From: Ectobacillus funiculus
GTDB lineage: Bacteria; Bacillota; Bacilli; Bacillales; Bacillaceae_G
Assembly: GCF_042429435.1 (NCBI RefSeq)
Contig: NZ_JBHMAF010000008.1
Direction: 5' to 3' (one strand)
DNA length: 64,000 nt
Within the stretch, counting starts at the first letter, position 1, and every line of letters starts with the position of its first letter. Under the pieces are notes generated by a model. The model was given only the letters and a program-made list of their open reading frames with translations. It was not told the origin of the DNA and did no database searches. Shown here in pieces: positions 24,968 through 33,519 of the stretch. A program made the position numbers and the translations under genes.

Positions 24968-25795
24968 ATGAGACATATAAAATATTTTTTTTCTATTATG
25001 ACTGTACTCGTTCTTTTGACAGGCTGTTCTGCAAAGTCTGAAACGAGCGAAAACAAGAACAAAGAGACAACTGTTGATGCTACTGATGCTACAGAACAAG
25101 CGCAAACAGAGGAAACGCAACAAGCAGCACAAACACCTACAGAGACAACAGAACAGTCGGCTGATCCGTCTGAAGAAAGCAGGACAGCAGAGGATACTAA
25201 TAAAGCAGCTCCTGCAAACACAGTTGCTTCTGCAAATACAGTTGCTTCTGCAAATCAGACGCCTTCCTCAAATGCAAATGCAGCCACTTCTGCAAATCAG
25301 GCGCAGGAGGGCAGCAGTAAACCAGCAGCGTCTACACAAACGCCGGCTTCCCAACCTTCCCAAGGATCGGCAGCATCCCAGTCTTCTCAAGTAGTAGTGG
25401 CGCCAGCGCCAGCTCCTGCCCCAGCTCAAGCTGTATCCGAGCCGCAGCAGGAGCAAAAGAAGGAAACAGCTATGGTTACTCTTTCAATACAAGATAACCA
25501 AACGACAGTTCTTTCAAAAACAACGGTTGAATTGCAGGAGGGAGATACAGTATTTGCTGTACTGGCGCGTACTGTGAAGCAAAAGGGAATTCAAATGGAA
25601 TATACAGGGGCAGGTCAGAGTGTTTATGTGCAGGGAATTAATAACTTGTACGAAATGGATCGCGGTCCGAATAGCGGCTGGAGATATTATGTAAATGGGG
25701 TAATCGGTAATAGAAGTGCGGGTGTTATTAAATTGTCTAAGGGTGATCAAGTAGAGTGGCGATATACAAATGATTACAAAAAGGATGGTCAGTGA
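24968..25795 (+). CDS. Lipoprotein with C-terminal DUF4430 domain
   Basis: A 275-residue lipoprotein. The signal peptide has lipobox LLTGC (lipidated Cys about residue 19). A long low-complexity region rich in Thr, Gln, Ala, Ser and Glu (about 25-165) includes a short Asn-Thr-Val-Ala-Ser-Ala repeat and an Ala-Pro run. A C-terminal DUF4430 domain (about 180-270) contains NSGWRYYVNGVIGNRSAG and ends QVEWRYTNDY. It is a membrane-tethered relative of the beta-domain of the wall protein just upstream. It probably receives cobalamin from the wall protein and hands it to the ECF transporter; this relay is inference. The start is ATG 24968, since an upstream in-frame ATG at 24914 sits in the hairpin. 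Confidence 0.85.
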   Translation: MRHIKYFFSIMTVLVLLTGCSAKSETSENKNKETTVDATDATEQAQTEETQQAAQTPTETTEQSADPSEESRTAEDTNKAAPANTVASANTVASANQTPSSNANAATSANQAQEGSSKPAASTQTPASQPSQGSAASQSSQVVVAPAPAPAPAQAVSEPQQEQKKETAMVTLSIQDNQTTVLSKTTVELQEGDTVFAVLARTVKQKGIQMEYTGAGQSVYVQGINNLYEMDRGPNSGWRYYVNGVIGNRSAGVIKLSKGDQVEWRYTNDYKKDGQ

Positions 25796-26679
25796 TAGAG
25801 ATGAAGTCAGCTTTTTCTTCTGTGCATCCAATCGTCAGCCTTCTGTATTTTATAGGCGTTGCTGTGATGAGCATGATGCTTCTTCATCCGGTGTTTTTAG
25901 CTACATCAGTTTGTCTGCTGCTGCTCCTAAACATATTGCAGGGCAGTGGTGCACTCATGAAGAAGATGATGATGGCATCAATTGGCATGGCAGTCATTGT
26001 TGCAATTGCTAACCCGCTATTTACACATCGAGGAAGCACCATGCTGTTTTATCTGTTTGATAATCCAGTGACACTTGAGGCGACTCTGTATGGTATTACG
26101 ATGGCGCTGTCATTTTTAACGATTTCCTTCGCGTTTATTTCATACAATGCGACGATTTCAAGTCATAAGTTTCTCTATTTATTCTCACGCATTTCCCCGA
26201 AGGCAGCGCTTTTAACGATGATTGCGATTCGATTTGTTCCTTTGTTTTTGAGGAGATTGTCCTATATTACGCTTGTTCAAAAAACAAAAGGGGTACAACT
26301 TGAAGTGGGTTCGCTTCGAAGCAGAGTGCAAAATGGAATGAAGCTGTTGTCCGTATTGCTCGTTTGTTCGTTAGAGGAAGCATTGCAAACTGCTGATTCT
26401 ATGCAGGCACGCGGTTTTGGAACAACCAAACGAAGTGCATACATTCGATATCGTATGGCTCGAAGAGACTGGTTCTTGCTTTCTATCTTTATCATTCTTC
26501 TGTTTTTCTGTGTTGTAGGTCCGATATTCGGGGCGGGAGTTTTATCAATTTATCCAAAAGTAGAGCCGCTTGCTTTACAAACAAAAGACGGTGTGTTATA
26601 CACCGCCTTTTGTTTGTATATAAGTGTTCCTATTATAATAGAAGGAAGGGAGTGGGCATGGTGGCATATGCAGAAATAA
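25792..26679 (+). CDS. ECF transporter T component (EcfT/CbiQ family)
   Basis: A 295-residue membrane protein with about five or six helices and the coupling motifs of energy-coupling factor T subunits. The cytoplasmic Ala-Arg-Gly signature appears as DSMQARGFGTTKRS, preceded by LEEALQTA; such helices dock into the ATPases. It starts at GTG (or ATG 25801), and the GTG overlaps the lipoprotein stop by 4 bases, so coupling is likely. It works with the fused ATPase and S component that follow, as a dedicated rather than shared ECF module. The cobalamin riboswitch upstream suggests the cargo. Confidence 0.88.
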   Translation: MIEMKSAFSSVHPIVSLLYFIGVAVMSMMLLHPVFLATSVCLLLLLNILQGSGALMKKMMMASIGMAVIVAIANPLFTHRGSTMLFYLFDNPVTLEATLYGITMALSFLTISFAFISYNATISSHKFLYLFSRISPKAALLTMIAIRFVPLFLRRLSYITLVQKTKGVQLEVGSLRSRVQNGMKLLSVLLVCSLEEALQTADSMQARGFGTTKRSAYIRYRMARRDWFLLSIFIILLFFCVVGPIFGAGVLSIYPKVEPLALQTKDGVLYTAFCLYISVPIIIEGREWAWWHMQK

Positions 26680-28313
26680 AACAGCTTTCTTTTCAATACG
26701 CAAATGAGGAACGCCCAGCCTTATCTTCTGTCTCATTATCCGTTGAGCAAGGAGAGTTTGTTGTATTGGCTGGTAGATCCGGCTGTGGTAAAACGACCTT
26801 GTTGAAGCATTTCAAAAAGGAATTGCAGCCTATCGGCATGCGAACTGGAGAACTGTTTTACAATCAAATGCAGCTAAAGGATGTACCGAGTATAACATCC
26901 GCGCAGGAAATTGGAATGGTGTTCCAAAATCCTGAAAATCAACTTGTAATGGATACGGTTATACAAGAGCTCGCCTTTTCACTTGAAAACATAGGTTGTA
27001 GTACAACTGTGATTCAAAAACGAATTGCGGAGCTTATTAGCTTTCTTGGCTTTCAGGATTTACTGCATCAATCTGTCCATACGTTGTCAGGAGGGCAAAA
27101 ACAGCTCGTGAATTTGGCAGCTGTTCTTATTTTGCAGCCGAAGCTGCTTTTGTTGGATGAACCGACAGCCCAGCTCGATCCAATTGCAGCGAAGGAATTT
27201 TTAACATTGCTGAAACGTATTCACGAAGAGCTTGGTATGACAATTATTGTCAGTGAGCACCGTTTGGATGACATCCTTCCATTAGCAGATCGTCTCGTAT
27301 TTATGGACGGAGGAAGTATCATTTGCGAGGGGACTCCAAAGGAAGTAGTGGAACAGCTATGGGTACAAGAACCATTCCGTTCGTATATTCCGCAAATCCC
27401 CCGTTTGTTTTTGGAATGGGGGAGCGAAGATGTTCCATTTACCGTACGCGATGGTCAAAAAACTCTTCCGGTTCTAGCGAAGACCCTGCACCCACTTGGG
27501 AAAACTAATCCTCGCCAAGGAAAGGAATTGTTTCGAGCACAAGCGATAACGTTTCAGTATGAAAAAAATGGAGTATGCATTTTAGATGATTTATCTTTTT
27601 CGGTTCAGCAAGGTGAATGGGTTGCTCTTGTGGGGAAAAATGGAACAGGGAAGTCGACGCTTTTAACAGTATTAGCAGGATTGCAAAAATCCAGAAGAGG
27701 AAAGGTGTTCCTTGATGGAGAGCGTCTTGATAAGATTCCTCCGGCGAAACGCTATAAGCAAATCGGCTATGTGTCGCAGCAACCTTACTATCATTTTACA
27801 CATGATACTGTTTGGGAGGAATTATACAATCGTGCTCAAGAATTAGGTTATGAACATTCGGAACAAGCAGCTAGAGAAATGATGGAACGTTTTTCCCTCT
27901 CATTTTTAAGTGGACGTCATCCGCATGATTGCAGCGGCGGAGAGCAGCAGCTAATTGCTATTTGTACAGTGCTTCTTTCCAATCCGCGCATCCTCCTTTT
28001 AGATGAACCGACTAAAGGACTCGATCCTGAAAAAAAGGAGAAACTGGGGGGATTGTTCCAACAGCTGCAGCAGGATGGTACAACCATTTTGATGGCAACC
28101 CATGATGTGGAGTTTGCGGCTAGGTTTGTCAATCGATGTGTACTTCTATTTGACGGGCAAATTATCGCTGAGGACACACCTCGTCGCTTTTTCAGTGAAA
28201 ACTTTTTTTATACAACAGCCGTAAATCGCCTTGTTCGCAAACAGCTTCCGGAGGCATTAATATGGGAGGATGTGGTACAATCGTGTCCAAGTGGTATTCT
28301 CTCTTCATTATAG
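26658..28313 (+). CDS. ECF transporter ATPase, fused EcfA-EcfA' (two ABC domains)
   Basis: A 551-residue protein with two ABC ATPase domains that power ECF uptake. Domain 1 has Walker A GRSGCGKTT (about residue 37), signature LSGGQKQ (about 142) and Walker B LLLLDEPTAQLDP. Domain 2 has Walker A GKNGTGKST (about 326), signature CSGGEQQ (about 426) and Walker B LLLDEPTKGLDP. Most Bacillus ECF modules encode the two ATPases separately, so this fusion marks a dedicated transporter. The ATG at 26658 has AAGGGAG and overlaps the T gene by 22 bases. A longer frame from 26610 has no ribosome site. Confidence 0.93.
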   Translation: MVAYAEIKQLSFQYANEERPALSSVSLSVEQGEFVVLAGRSGCGKTTLLKHFKKELQPIGMRTGELFYNQMQLKDVPSITSAQEIGMVFQNPENQLVMDTVIQELAFSLENIGCSTTVIQKRIAELISFLGFQDLLHQSVHTLSGGQKQLVNLAAVLILQPKLLLLDEPTAQLDPIAAKEFLTLLKRIHEELGMTIIVSEHRLDDILPLADRLVFMDGGSIICEGTPKEVVEQLWVQEPFRSYIPQIPRLFLEWGSEDVPFTVRDGQKTLPVLAKTLHPLGKTNPRQGKELFRAQAITFQYEKNGVCILDDLSFSVQQGEWVALVGKNGTGKSTLLTVLAGLQKSRRGKVFLDGERLDKIPPAKRYKQIGYVSQQPYYHFTHDTVWEELYNRAQELGYEHSEQAAREMMERFSLSFLSGRHPHDCSGGEQQLIAICTVLLSNPRILLLDEPTKGLDPEKKEKLGGLFQQLQQDGTTILMATHDVEFAARFVNRCVLLFDGQIIAEDTPRRFFSENFFYTTAVNRLVRKQLPEALIWEDVVQSCPSGILSSL

Positions 28314-28990
28314 CTGTGGTTGCTGTTTTTGTAGGGGTTCTTGCCTTTTCCGCTTTTGTTACGGATCGTTATTTCTTGTGGCTAAGCTTATTGCTTCTTA
28401 CCCTGGTGATGCTGCCATTTTACGTTCGGTTTGAAAGAAAGGCCTTTTCCTCAAGGGAGATTGTTCTTATTGCCGTTCTTGCTGCGATTGCCGCTATTAG
28501 CCGTGTACCGTTTGCGCCGCTTCCAAGTGTACAGCCAACCTCCTTCGTTATTATTGTATCAGCCATTGTGCTTGGAAAGGAGGCTGGATTTCTCATTGGA
28601 GCAACAGCTGCTCTTGTGTCTAATTTGTTTTTGGGGCAAGGACCGTGGACATTGTGGCAGATGTTTTCCTGGGGATTAATGGGACTGACAGCGGGGGTGC
28701 TCGGTCGAACGTTTATTCTGCAAAACAAGTGGGGGCGTATACTGTTTGGGTTTGTATGGGGATTTTTATTTGGCTGGATTATGAACCTCTCTTTTTTACT
28801 CACGTTTTTGCAAGAAATTACATGGGTTACTTTTCTCGGTGCTTATGCGGCCAGTGTGTATTTTGATTTGGCACATGCACTTTCGAATGTCTTTTTTCTT
28901 GGATTGTTTAGTACACAATGGATTAAGGTACTAACGCGTTTTAAAGGAAAGTATGGTTTATTAGATGAAGGGAAGGAGCAGGTTAGATGA
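28262..28990 (+). CDS. ECF transporter S component, probable cobalamin-specific
   Basis: A 242-residue membrane protein with six to seven helices. It contains the ECF S-component pattern: a helix with the small-residue motif EIVLIAVLAAIAAISR, the loop FAPLPSVQPTSF, and conserved LGKEAGFLIGATAALVSNLFLGQGPWTLWQMFSWGLMG in parts. The S component gives substrate specificity. The nearest known functional analogue is the CbrT-type cobalamin S component; the assignment rests on the B12 riboswitch and the transcobalamin-like proteins in the same operon. ATG 28262 has GGAGG 7 bases upstream and overlaps the ATPase gene by 52 bases. Confidence 0.82.
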   Translation: MGGCGTIVSKWYSLFIIAVVAVFVGVLAFSAFVTDRYFLWLSLLLLTLVMLPFYVRFERKAFSSREIVLIAVLAAIAAISRVPFAPLPSVQPTSFVIIVSAIVLGKEAGFLIGATAALVSNLFLGQGPWTLWQMFSWGLMGLTAGVLGRTFILQNKWGRILFGFVWGFLFGWIMNLSFLLTFLQEITWVTFLGAYAASVYFDLAHALSNVFFLGLFSTQWIKVLTRFKGKYGLLDEGKEQVR

Positions 28991-29235
28991 TCTCGATAAA
29001 GTTACCACGTGATCAGAAGGAAGAGCTTATTCAAGGAATACAAGAGTATTTCGAAAAGGAAGGACTTGAAGCAATCGGGAATTTGCAGGCTGAAAGTTTG
29101 TTAGAGTTTTTTCTTCAGGAGGCAGGACCATATGTGTACAATCGTGCAGTTGAGGATGCCAGAAGGGCAGTGTTAGAGCGGATGCAGGCTATTGAGGATG
29201 ATTTATACACGTTGCAGCGGCCTGTGCATCGTTAG
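28987..29235 (+). CDS. DUF2164 family protein
   Basis: An 82-residue cytosolic helical protein with the DUF2164 pattern IKLPRDQKEELIQGIQEYFE and LQAESLLEFFLQEAGPYVYN. Function is unknown. Its ATG overlaps the stop of the S-component gene (ATGA), so it is the last gene of the cobalamin operon, closed by the terminator at 29237. Whether it has a role in cobalamin metabolism or is a passenger cannot be told. Confidence 0.8.
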   Translation: MISIKLPRDQKEELIQGIQEYFEKEGLEAIGNLQAESLLEFFLQEAGPYVYNRAVEDARRAVLERMQAIEDDLYTLQRPVHR

Positions 29236-29236
29236 C

Positions 29237-29263
29237 AGATGGAGACTTTCTCCATCTTTTTTT
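29237..29263 (+). terminator. Terminator of the cobalamin-uptake operon
   Basis: Stem AGATGGAGA/TCTCCATCT with a three-base loop and seven Ts. Confidence 0.9.
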
Positions 29264-29512
29264 ATACTTTCTTTTGTCAAGATATTATGATCTGTTAGCT
29301 GGTAGAACTGTGTTTTTTGTATTGTAAGGAGCATAAGGGAATATGAGGTTAAACTATAAATACAGCTTTGCTCTCTTAAGCCTAAGTTTTTTTGATAAAT
29401 AAAAAAAGACCACTCAGCCATGAAAACTAAGCGGCAAAAATGATTAGGGATTCAAAGGAACGCGTTCCTTACAAAATGATTATATATGTATATTATCGAA
29501 ATTACACATGTG

Positions 29513-29531
29513 TTGTCAGGAAATCTGACAA
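29513..29531 (+). promoter_or_regulatory. Perfect palindrome, candidate operator 1
   Basis: Inverted repeat TTGTCAG-GAAAT-CTGACAA with 7-bp arms, in the gap of about 630 bases before the SDR gene. A near copy lies 260 bases downstream. This is the size of a TetR/GntR-type operator. The cognate regulator is not in view. Confidence 0.5.
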
Positions 29532-29772
29532 TGTTTTTGAAAGGAGCTAAGATACATTTTGGATTCTTTCTACAATTGAAGATGTTTGTATGTTAAAAAA
29601 CAGTGATAGTATATTTTGCTAATTTTTGAAGTGTTAGATTAAAATCCCAAATAAGAAAAGACTGCTTAACAAGGCGAGTTAAGCGGAAAGAGAATATGGT
29701 CATGGTCATAGATTATGAAGAAAAATACCTTCTTTGCTATTATAGGATAGGATAGCTTTTTAACGGGATTTG

Positions 29773-29791
29773 TTGTCAGAAAATCTAACGG
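29773..29791 (+). promoter_or_regulatory. Imperfect copy of the palindrome, candidate operator 2
   Basis: TTGTCAG-AAAAT-CTAACGG, with left arm and spacer as in the site at 29513 but a diverged right arm. The sequence after both sites is also similar (runs of T, then GGA and TTGGAT), suggesting a duplicated promoter segment. It lies about 80 bases before the SDR start. The remainder of 29264-29868 shows no supported gene. Confidence 0.4.
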
Positions 29792-29868
29792 TTTTTTTAG
29801 AAGAGAAAGAACTGTTGGATTGTTTTGTCAAAATCTCTACCGAGGAAGTAAGGAAAAGGAGCTGTAAG

Positions 29869-30615
29869 ATGAATTATATAAATAAGATTGTTATGATAAC
29901 AGGAGCTGCAAATGGGATTGGTAGAGCTATCAGTGAGATGTACGCTGAAGCGGGTGCTATTGTAATCCTAGTGGATAAAGATAAAGAAGCGGGAGAACGG
30001 ACGGCTGCTTTCTATCGGGAGCAAGGATACCAAGCTTATTTTTATGAGGTTGATTTGCGAGGGATTGCTAATATTACCGAGTTGTTTGCTTCCGTTCAGA
30101 GTGAATATGGAAAAGTGGATGTATTGATTAATAATGCTGGTCTGAGTAAATTTAAACCGTTTTTGGACCTGACGGAAGAGGATTGGGATGAGGTGCTTCA
30201 TGTGAATTTGCGTGCATTAGTATTTGCATCTCAGGAGTTTGCAAAGCAAAACAGAGGGTGCTCCTATGGACGAATTATTAATATTGCATCGACACGTGCG
30301 TTTATGTCTGAACTTCATTCGGAGGCATATGCTGCTTCAAAAGGGGGGATCGTAGCGTTCACACATGCGCTTGCCTTATCTTTGGCAGAAGAAAATATCA
30401 CAGTTAACTGTATTAGTCCTGGTTGGATTCAAACGACAGGTTATGAGGAGTTGCGGGAGCAGGATCATAGACAGCATCCATCACGTCGTGTTGGCAAACC
30501 TGCTGATGTTGCGCGTGCTTGTTTATTTTTAACAGAGGAACAAAATGATTTTATCAATGGGGAGAATATTATACTGGATGGAGGGATGACGAAGAAAATG
30601 ATTTATGAGGAATAG
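29869..30615 (+). CDS. Short-chain dehydrogenase/reductase (SDR)
   Basis: A 248-residue classical SDR. It has the cofactor motif TGAANGIG (about residues 12-19), NNAG, catalytic Ser in NIASTRAF and YxxxK in YAASKGG, then SPGWI and the C-terminal GENIILDGGMTKKM. An acidic residue at the end of beta-2 (VDKDKEAG) favours NAD(H). Substrate is unknown; glucose-dehydrogenase and 3-oxoacyl-reductase type SDRs look alike at this level. ATG 29869 is preceded by AAAAGGAG. A longer frame from 29770 lacks a ribosome site. Two palindromes upstream suggest repressor control. Confidence 0.85.
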   Translation: MNYINKIVMITGAANGIGRAISEMYAEAGAIVILVDKDKEAGERTAAFYREQGYQAYFYEVDLRGIANITELFASVQSEYGKVDVLINNAGLSKFKPFLDLTEEDWDEVLHVNLRALVFASQEFAKQNRGCSYGRIINIASTRAFMSELHSEAYAASKGGIVAFTHALALSLAEENITVNCISPGWIQTTGYEELREQDHRQHPSRRVGKPADVARACLFLTEEQNDFINGENIILDGGMTKKMIYEE

Positions 30616-30684
30616 ATTCTTCAGTCCATGAATATGGATATATCGTGTAGAGTCGCGACTACATACTTTTAGTTTGCCTCCATT

Positions 30685-30712
30685 GCACTTCTTATAAAAG
30701 AAGTGCTTTTTT
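30685..30712 (+). terminator. Terminator after the SDR gene
   Basis: Stem GCACTTCTT with AAGAAGTGC followed by six Ts. Confidence 0.85.
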
Positions 30713-30828
30713 CGTTGGATGTTGCTTACGCGCTGACATAAAATCTTCATTTTCTGTAGGATGGAACATTATGGTTGGGTGATATAATGAACATATATAA
30801 AACGAAATGACTTGAGGTGGCAGTTTAC

Positions 30829-31548
30829 ATGAAACCGATTATCCCGACCCAACATGGAGCTTGGGCTATGTTGTTTATCCCGTTTATTATCGGCATCGCT
30901 GCTGGAAGTCCTACATTATATCACCTTCCTTTACTGCTCGCATGGTTGTTTGTTTATTTAGGTACATATCCGCTTCTTATGTATATCAAACAGAGACGTA
31001 AGAAGCATCTGCTGCAATGGGCTCTTACTTATTTTGTGGCGGCCCTTATTTTTGGTAGTATTTCACTTATGCATGAATGGCGAATTGTATATGCAGCAGT
31101 TATAATGCTTCCATTGTTTCTTGTGAATGTATGTTTTGCAATAACTAAGAATGAGCGAGCGCTGTTAAATGATATCGCTGCTATTATTACATTTTCATCC
31201 GGCGGTATGATGAGTTATTATTTTGGAACGGGCATCCTTAACCAAACAGCATGGTGGATTTTCACTTTATGCTTCTGTTATTTTGTTGGAAGTACATTTT
31301 ATGTGAAAACGATGCTCCGTGAGAAGCATAACCCAATCTATCGAATCGTTTCGTGGGGCTATCATGCGCTGTTAATCATCGGGATGATTATGCTTTCTCC
31401 TGCACTAGCTATTGCATTCGTACCAAGTCTTGTGCGGGCCATCCTGTTTTATGGCAAGAATATGCCGGTCTTAAGGGTCGGTACTTTAGAAATTGCGAAC
31501 TCTGTTTACTTCTTCTTTGTCATTTTGCTTATGGTAAACAAGCTGTGA
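30829..31548 (+). CDS. YwiC-like membrane protein
   Basis: A 239-residue protein with seven or so transmembrane helices and the hallmark N-terminus IPTQHGAWAMLFIPF of the YwiC-like family. B. subtilis ywiC lies near narK/fnr genes, but no nitrate genes are seen here and the function is unknown. The family is distantly similar to UbiA-type prenyltransferases in topology, but no DxxxD motif is seen. ATG 30829 is used because GAGGTGG precedes it by 8 bases; an in-frame GTG at 30817 lies inside that site. Confidence 0.82.
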   Translation: MKPIIPTQHGAWAMLFIPFIIGIAAGSPTLYHLPLLLAWLFVYLGTYPLLMYIKQRRKKHLLQWALTYFVAALIFGSISLMHEWRIVYAAVIMLPLFLVNVCFAITKNERALLNDIAAIITFSSGGMMSYYFGTGILNQTAWWIFTLCFCYFVGSTFYVKTMLREKHNPIYRIVSWGYHALLIIGMIMLSPALAIAFVPSLVRAILFYGKNMPVLRVGTLEIANSVYFFFVILLMVNKL

Positions 31549-31560
31549 ATAGATACCATA

Positions 31561-31592
31561 CCTTCTTGCTGAAATAAGTGAGAAGGCAGTTT
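31561..31592 (+). terminator. Probable terminator after the YwiC-like gene
   Basis: Stem CCTTCT ... AGAAGG with inner pairing, then CAGTTTTAT. Two tandem copies of repeat A follow, each with its own terminator-like end. Confidence 0.5.
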
Positions 31593-31657
31593 TATGTTAG
31601 GCTTCAGGAGGGTCTGGGTTGTTGGAGCTTTATGGCCGTTCATAGCCAAACTATTTT

Positions 31658-31794
31658 CTTTACACTGTAGGAAAGCATAAATTTCCAGCTAGAAGGTCAT
31701 TCGACGTAGTCGAAAATTTTAGGAACACAGTGTAAGTGCAACTACGCCTCTGTCTTCGTCCAAAGGCAGGGCTCGCCAGTCGGCGAGGTTTCTT
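31658..31794 (+). repeat. Repeat A, full-length, first of a tandem pair
   Basis: Begins TTTACACTGTAGGAAAGCAT, contains CATTCGACGTAGTCG, and ends CTCGCCAGTCGGCGAGGTTTC. Head-to-tail with the next copy. Confidence 0.88.
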
Positions 31795-31930
31795 TACAAT
31801 TTAAGAAAGTATAAATTTCTAGCAGGAAGCCCATTCGACGTAGCGAGAAATTTTAGGAATAAAGTATAAGTGCAACTACGCTTCTGTCTTCGCCTAAGGG
31901 CAGGGCTCGCCAATCAGCGAGTTTTCTTTA
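31795..31930 (+). repeat. Repeat A, full-length, second of a tandem pair
   Basis: Begins TACAATTTAAGAAAGTATAA and ends CTCGCCAATCAGCGAGTTTTC. It differs from the first copy at many positions, so the tandem is not a recent duplication. Confidence 0.88.
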
Positions 31931-31984
31931 AAGTCACAAATTCCTAGGCCTTTTCATATGATGGGCACAGGAGGATGACAACAC

Positions 31985-32116
31985 ATGGGGAAACGTAAGA
32001 ATAATGCAAGCATTGCGTGTTATATTGCGATGTGCGAGTATAGAAAAAAAGGAAGAGGGCATCTTTCGCGGGAAGCAGCCAGAGTATTGAAAATGCTTAA
32101 ACGCCCCTATTCATAG
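31985..32116 (+). CDS. Small basic protein (43 aa)
   Basis: ATG with a perfect AGGAGG site, closed by a strong terminator at 32120. The product is very basic (MGKRKNNASIACYIAMCEYR ... SREAARVLKMLKRPYS) with no signal or membrane helix. Its size and charge recall minor spore or nucleic-acid-associated proteins, but no family is recognised. The well-formed gene layout makes it likely real despite its length. Confidence 0.55.
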   Translation: MGKRKNNASIACYIAMCEYRKKGRGHLSREAARVLKMLKRPYS

Positions 32117-32119
32117 AAA

Positions 32120-32153
32120 ACACCCGATCCTGTTTGGGGATCGGGCGTTTTTT
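32120..32153 (+). terminator. Terminator after the 43-aa gene
   Basis: Stem CACCCGATCC with GGATCGGGCG (one G-T pair), followed by TTTTTTAT. Confidence 0.9.
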
Positions 32154-32223
32154 ATATTGTAGGAAAGTATAAACTTCTAGCTACAAGTCATTCGACGTAG
32201 TCAGAAATTTAGCGAGTTTTCTT
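32154..32223 (+). repeat. Repeat A, internal-deletion copy
   Basis: The first about 55 bases (TATTGTAGGAAAGTATAAAC ... GTAGTCAGAAATTT) are joined directly to the last bases of the repeat (AGCGAGTTTTCTTC). The middle and the left arm of the 3' hairpin are lost. Confidence 0.75.
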
Positions 32224-32250
32224 CAAAAAGGATAATTTGTGCTGCCTGTC

Positions 32251-32442
32251 TTATTTTTGTGATAAAATTTGGGCTGTACTGTCACATTGTTGAAGTGCGC
32301 TCTCAACAGAGTGAAGAGATTGTTCAATGCGCTGACGGTTGTCGGCTTCTTCTACTGTTTGTAGTGCATTCTGTAGGCAGCTTCTTGCTTGTTCTAGCGC
32401 GCTGCATGAATCTTGAACGTGACCTCTTGCATTCTTTTGCAT
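32251..32442 (-). CDS. Small helical protein (63 aa), unidentified
   Basis: ATG with AGGGAGGC 8 bases upstream. The product is a soluble helical protein (ALEQARSCLQNALQTVEEA, then RIEQSLHSVESALQQCDSTA) with heptad-like spacing suggesting a helical hairpin, and three Cys. No family is recognised. It is transcribed toward a repeat A fragment. Confidence 0.6.
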   Translation of the reverse strand: MQKNARGHVQDSCSALEQARSCLQNALQTVEEADNRQRIEQSLHSVESALQQCDSTAQILSQK

Positions 32443-33034
32443 ATTCTATGCCTCCCTTGTATGAGATACATATGTAGTATGGACTAAACCGTAAGGGCAT
32501 ATAACCTAAATGTTTGGGAATATCGGAGGGGAAAGTGAGTATTTGAAACGGCATGATAAGAGAAAAAAGAAAAGACTGCATAAAGCAGTCTAACAAAATG
32601 GTGCTGAGTGTGTAGTGTTTTATTCAAATAAAAAGACACCTTCGCCAAAAGGTGCCGGCTGTTTCTGTCATAAAAGACTCGCTTTTTGACAAGGTATAGA
32701 TTATCATGGTTGAATTTGCTTGTCAAAAGGGAATATGTGGAGCTATTTTTTGTGCTGAAGATTATACGGATTTTGTTTGGGTACGCTCTTGCATATCAGC
32801 GAAGGCCTTATGGGCTTATCAATACATAGAGCTTTGAGAGCAGCCGTTAACGGACAGGATGGCAGCGGCTGTTATAGATGCTGGAAATAAGCTCTGGCTC
32901 ATACCTTTTCTAAATGTATGGATTAGTATGAGCCGTTTCCCGTATCCAATTATTCATAAGCGGGAGAACTTTTAAGTGGTATCTCTTCTTAATGGAATGA
33001 AGAAGGGGAAGGATAAAGAAAGGGGGTGAATGAT
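32443..33034 (+). other. Gap with one weak hairpin
   Basis: A minus-strand hairpin GGCACC..GGTGTC followed by Ts lies at about 32631-32656. It may end a lost gene. Nothing else is recognised until the ribosome site of the NETI-motif gene. Confidence 0.3.
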
Positions 33035-33238
33035 TTGCAAGTAATGCCAAAAAAGAAAAAATTTGAAGTTCAGCCGGATGAATCGATATCAAGCTGCATT
33101 GAAAGAATGGAAAGAGAAGGATATATCCCAGCGCGACGTACCGAGGAGCCGGTTTTTCAGGAAGTGGAACGAGATGGGGAGATGATCATAGAGCCGTGCG
33201 GGAGACGAATTACATTTGAAGGAAAGTTAAAAAGCTAG
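33035..33238 (+). CDS. NETI-motif family protein (YebG-like)
   Basis: A small basic protein (about 67 aa) matching the Bacillus NETI-motif family (B. subtilis YebG). The pattern is KKKKFEVQPDESISSCIERM, then EGYIPARRTEEPVF and EPCGRRITFEGKL; the eponymous NETI reads DESI here. Function is unknown. I place the start at TTG 33035 because GGGGGTGA sits 6-7 bases upstream; GTG 33026 lies inside the ribosome site. A terminator overlaps the last codons. Confidence 0.8.
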   Translation: MQVMPKKKKFEVQPDESISSCIERMEREGYIPARRTEEPVFQEVERDGEMIIEPCGRRITFEGKLKS

Positions 33239-33257
33239 GGGACCCCTAGCTTTTTAT
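33230..33257 (+). terminator. Terminator overlapping the end of the NETI-motif gene
   Basis: Stem AAAAGCTAGGG with CCCCTAGCTTTTT; its 5' arm contains the stop codon. Confidence 0.9.
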
Positions 33258-33519
33258 TACACCTATGCCTTATTTCTTCATTATATATTCTGTCTCTTAG
33301 GAAGCGAATCTTGTGTAGAAACTCTAGAGTAGTTTGCCTTGAGAGAAACTACCTTTACATTATATTGGGTACGAAACACAAGCAAAAATAAATTTTTAGG
33401 GAAAGGGCCTTGAATTTCTACAGGATGCTAGTGCAGCTATAATTAAATAATGATACAATGATTGTAAACGCTTTTTTAGTTATCTATTCAGATGTAAACC
33501 TACAAACAGGGGGAACGAT

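Noticed and set aside
24772..25221. Minus-strand open frame of 149 codons opposite the lipoprotein gene
   Set aside because: It is the antisense shadow of low-complexity Ala/Thr/Ser coding sequence, with no supporting signals.
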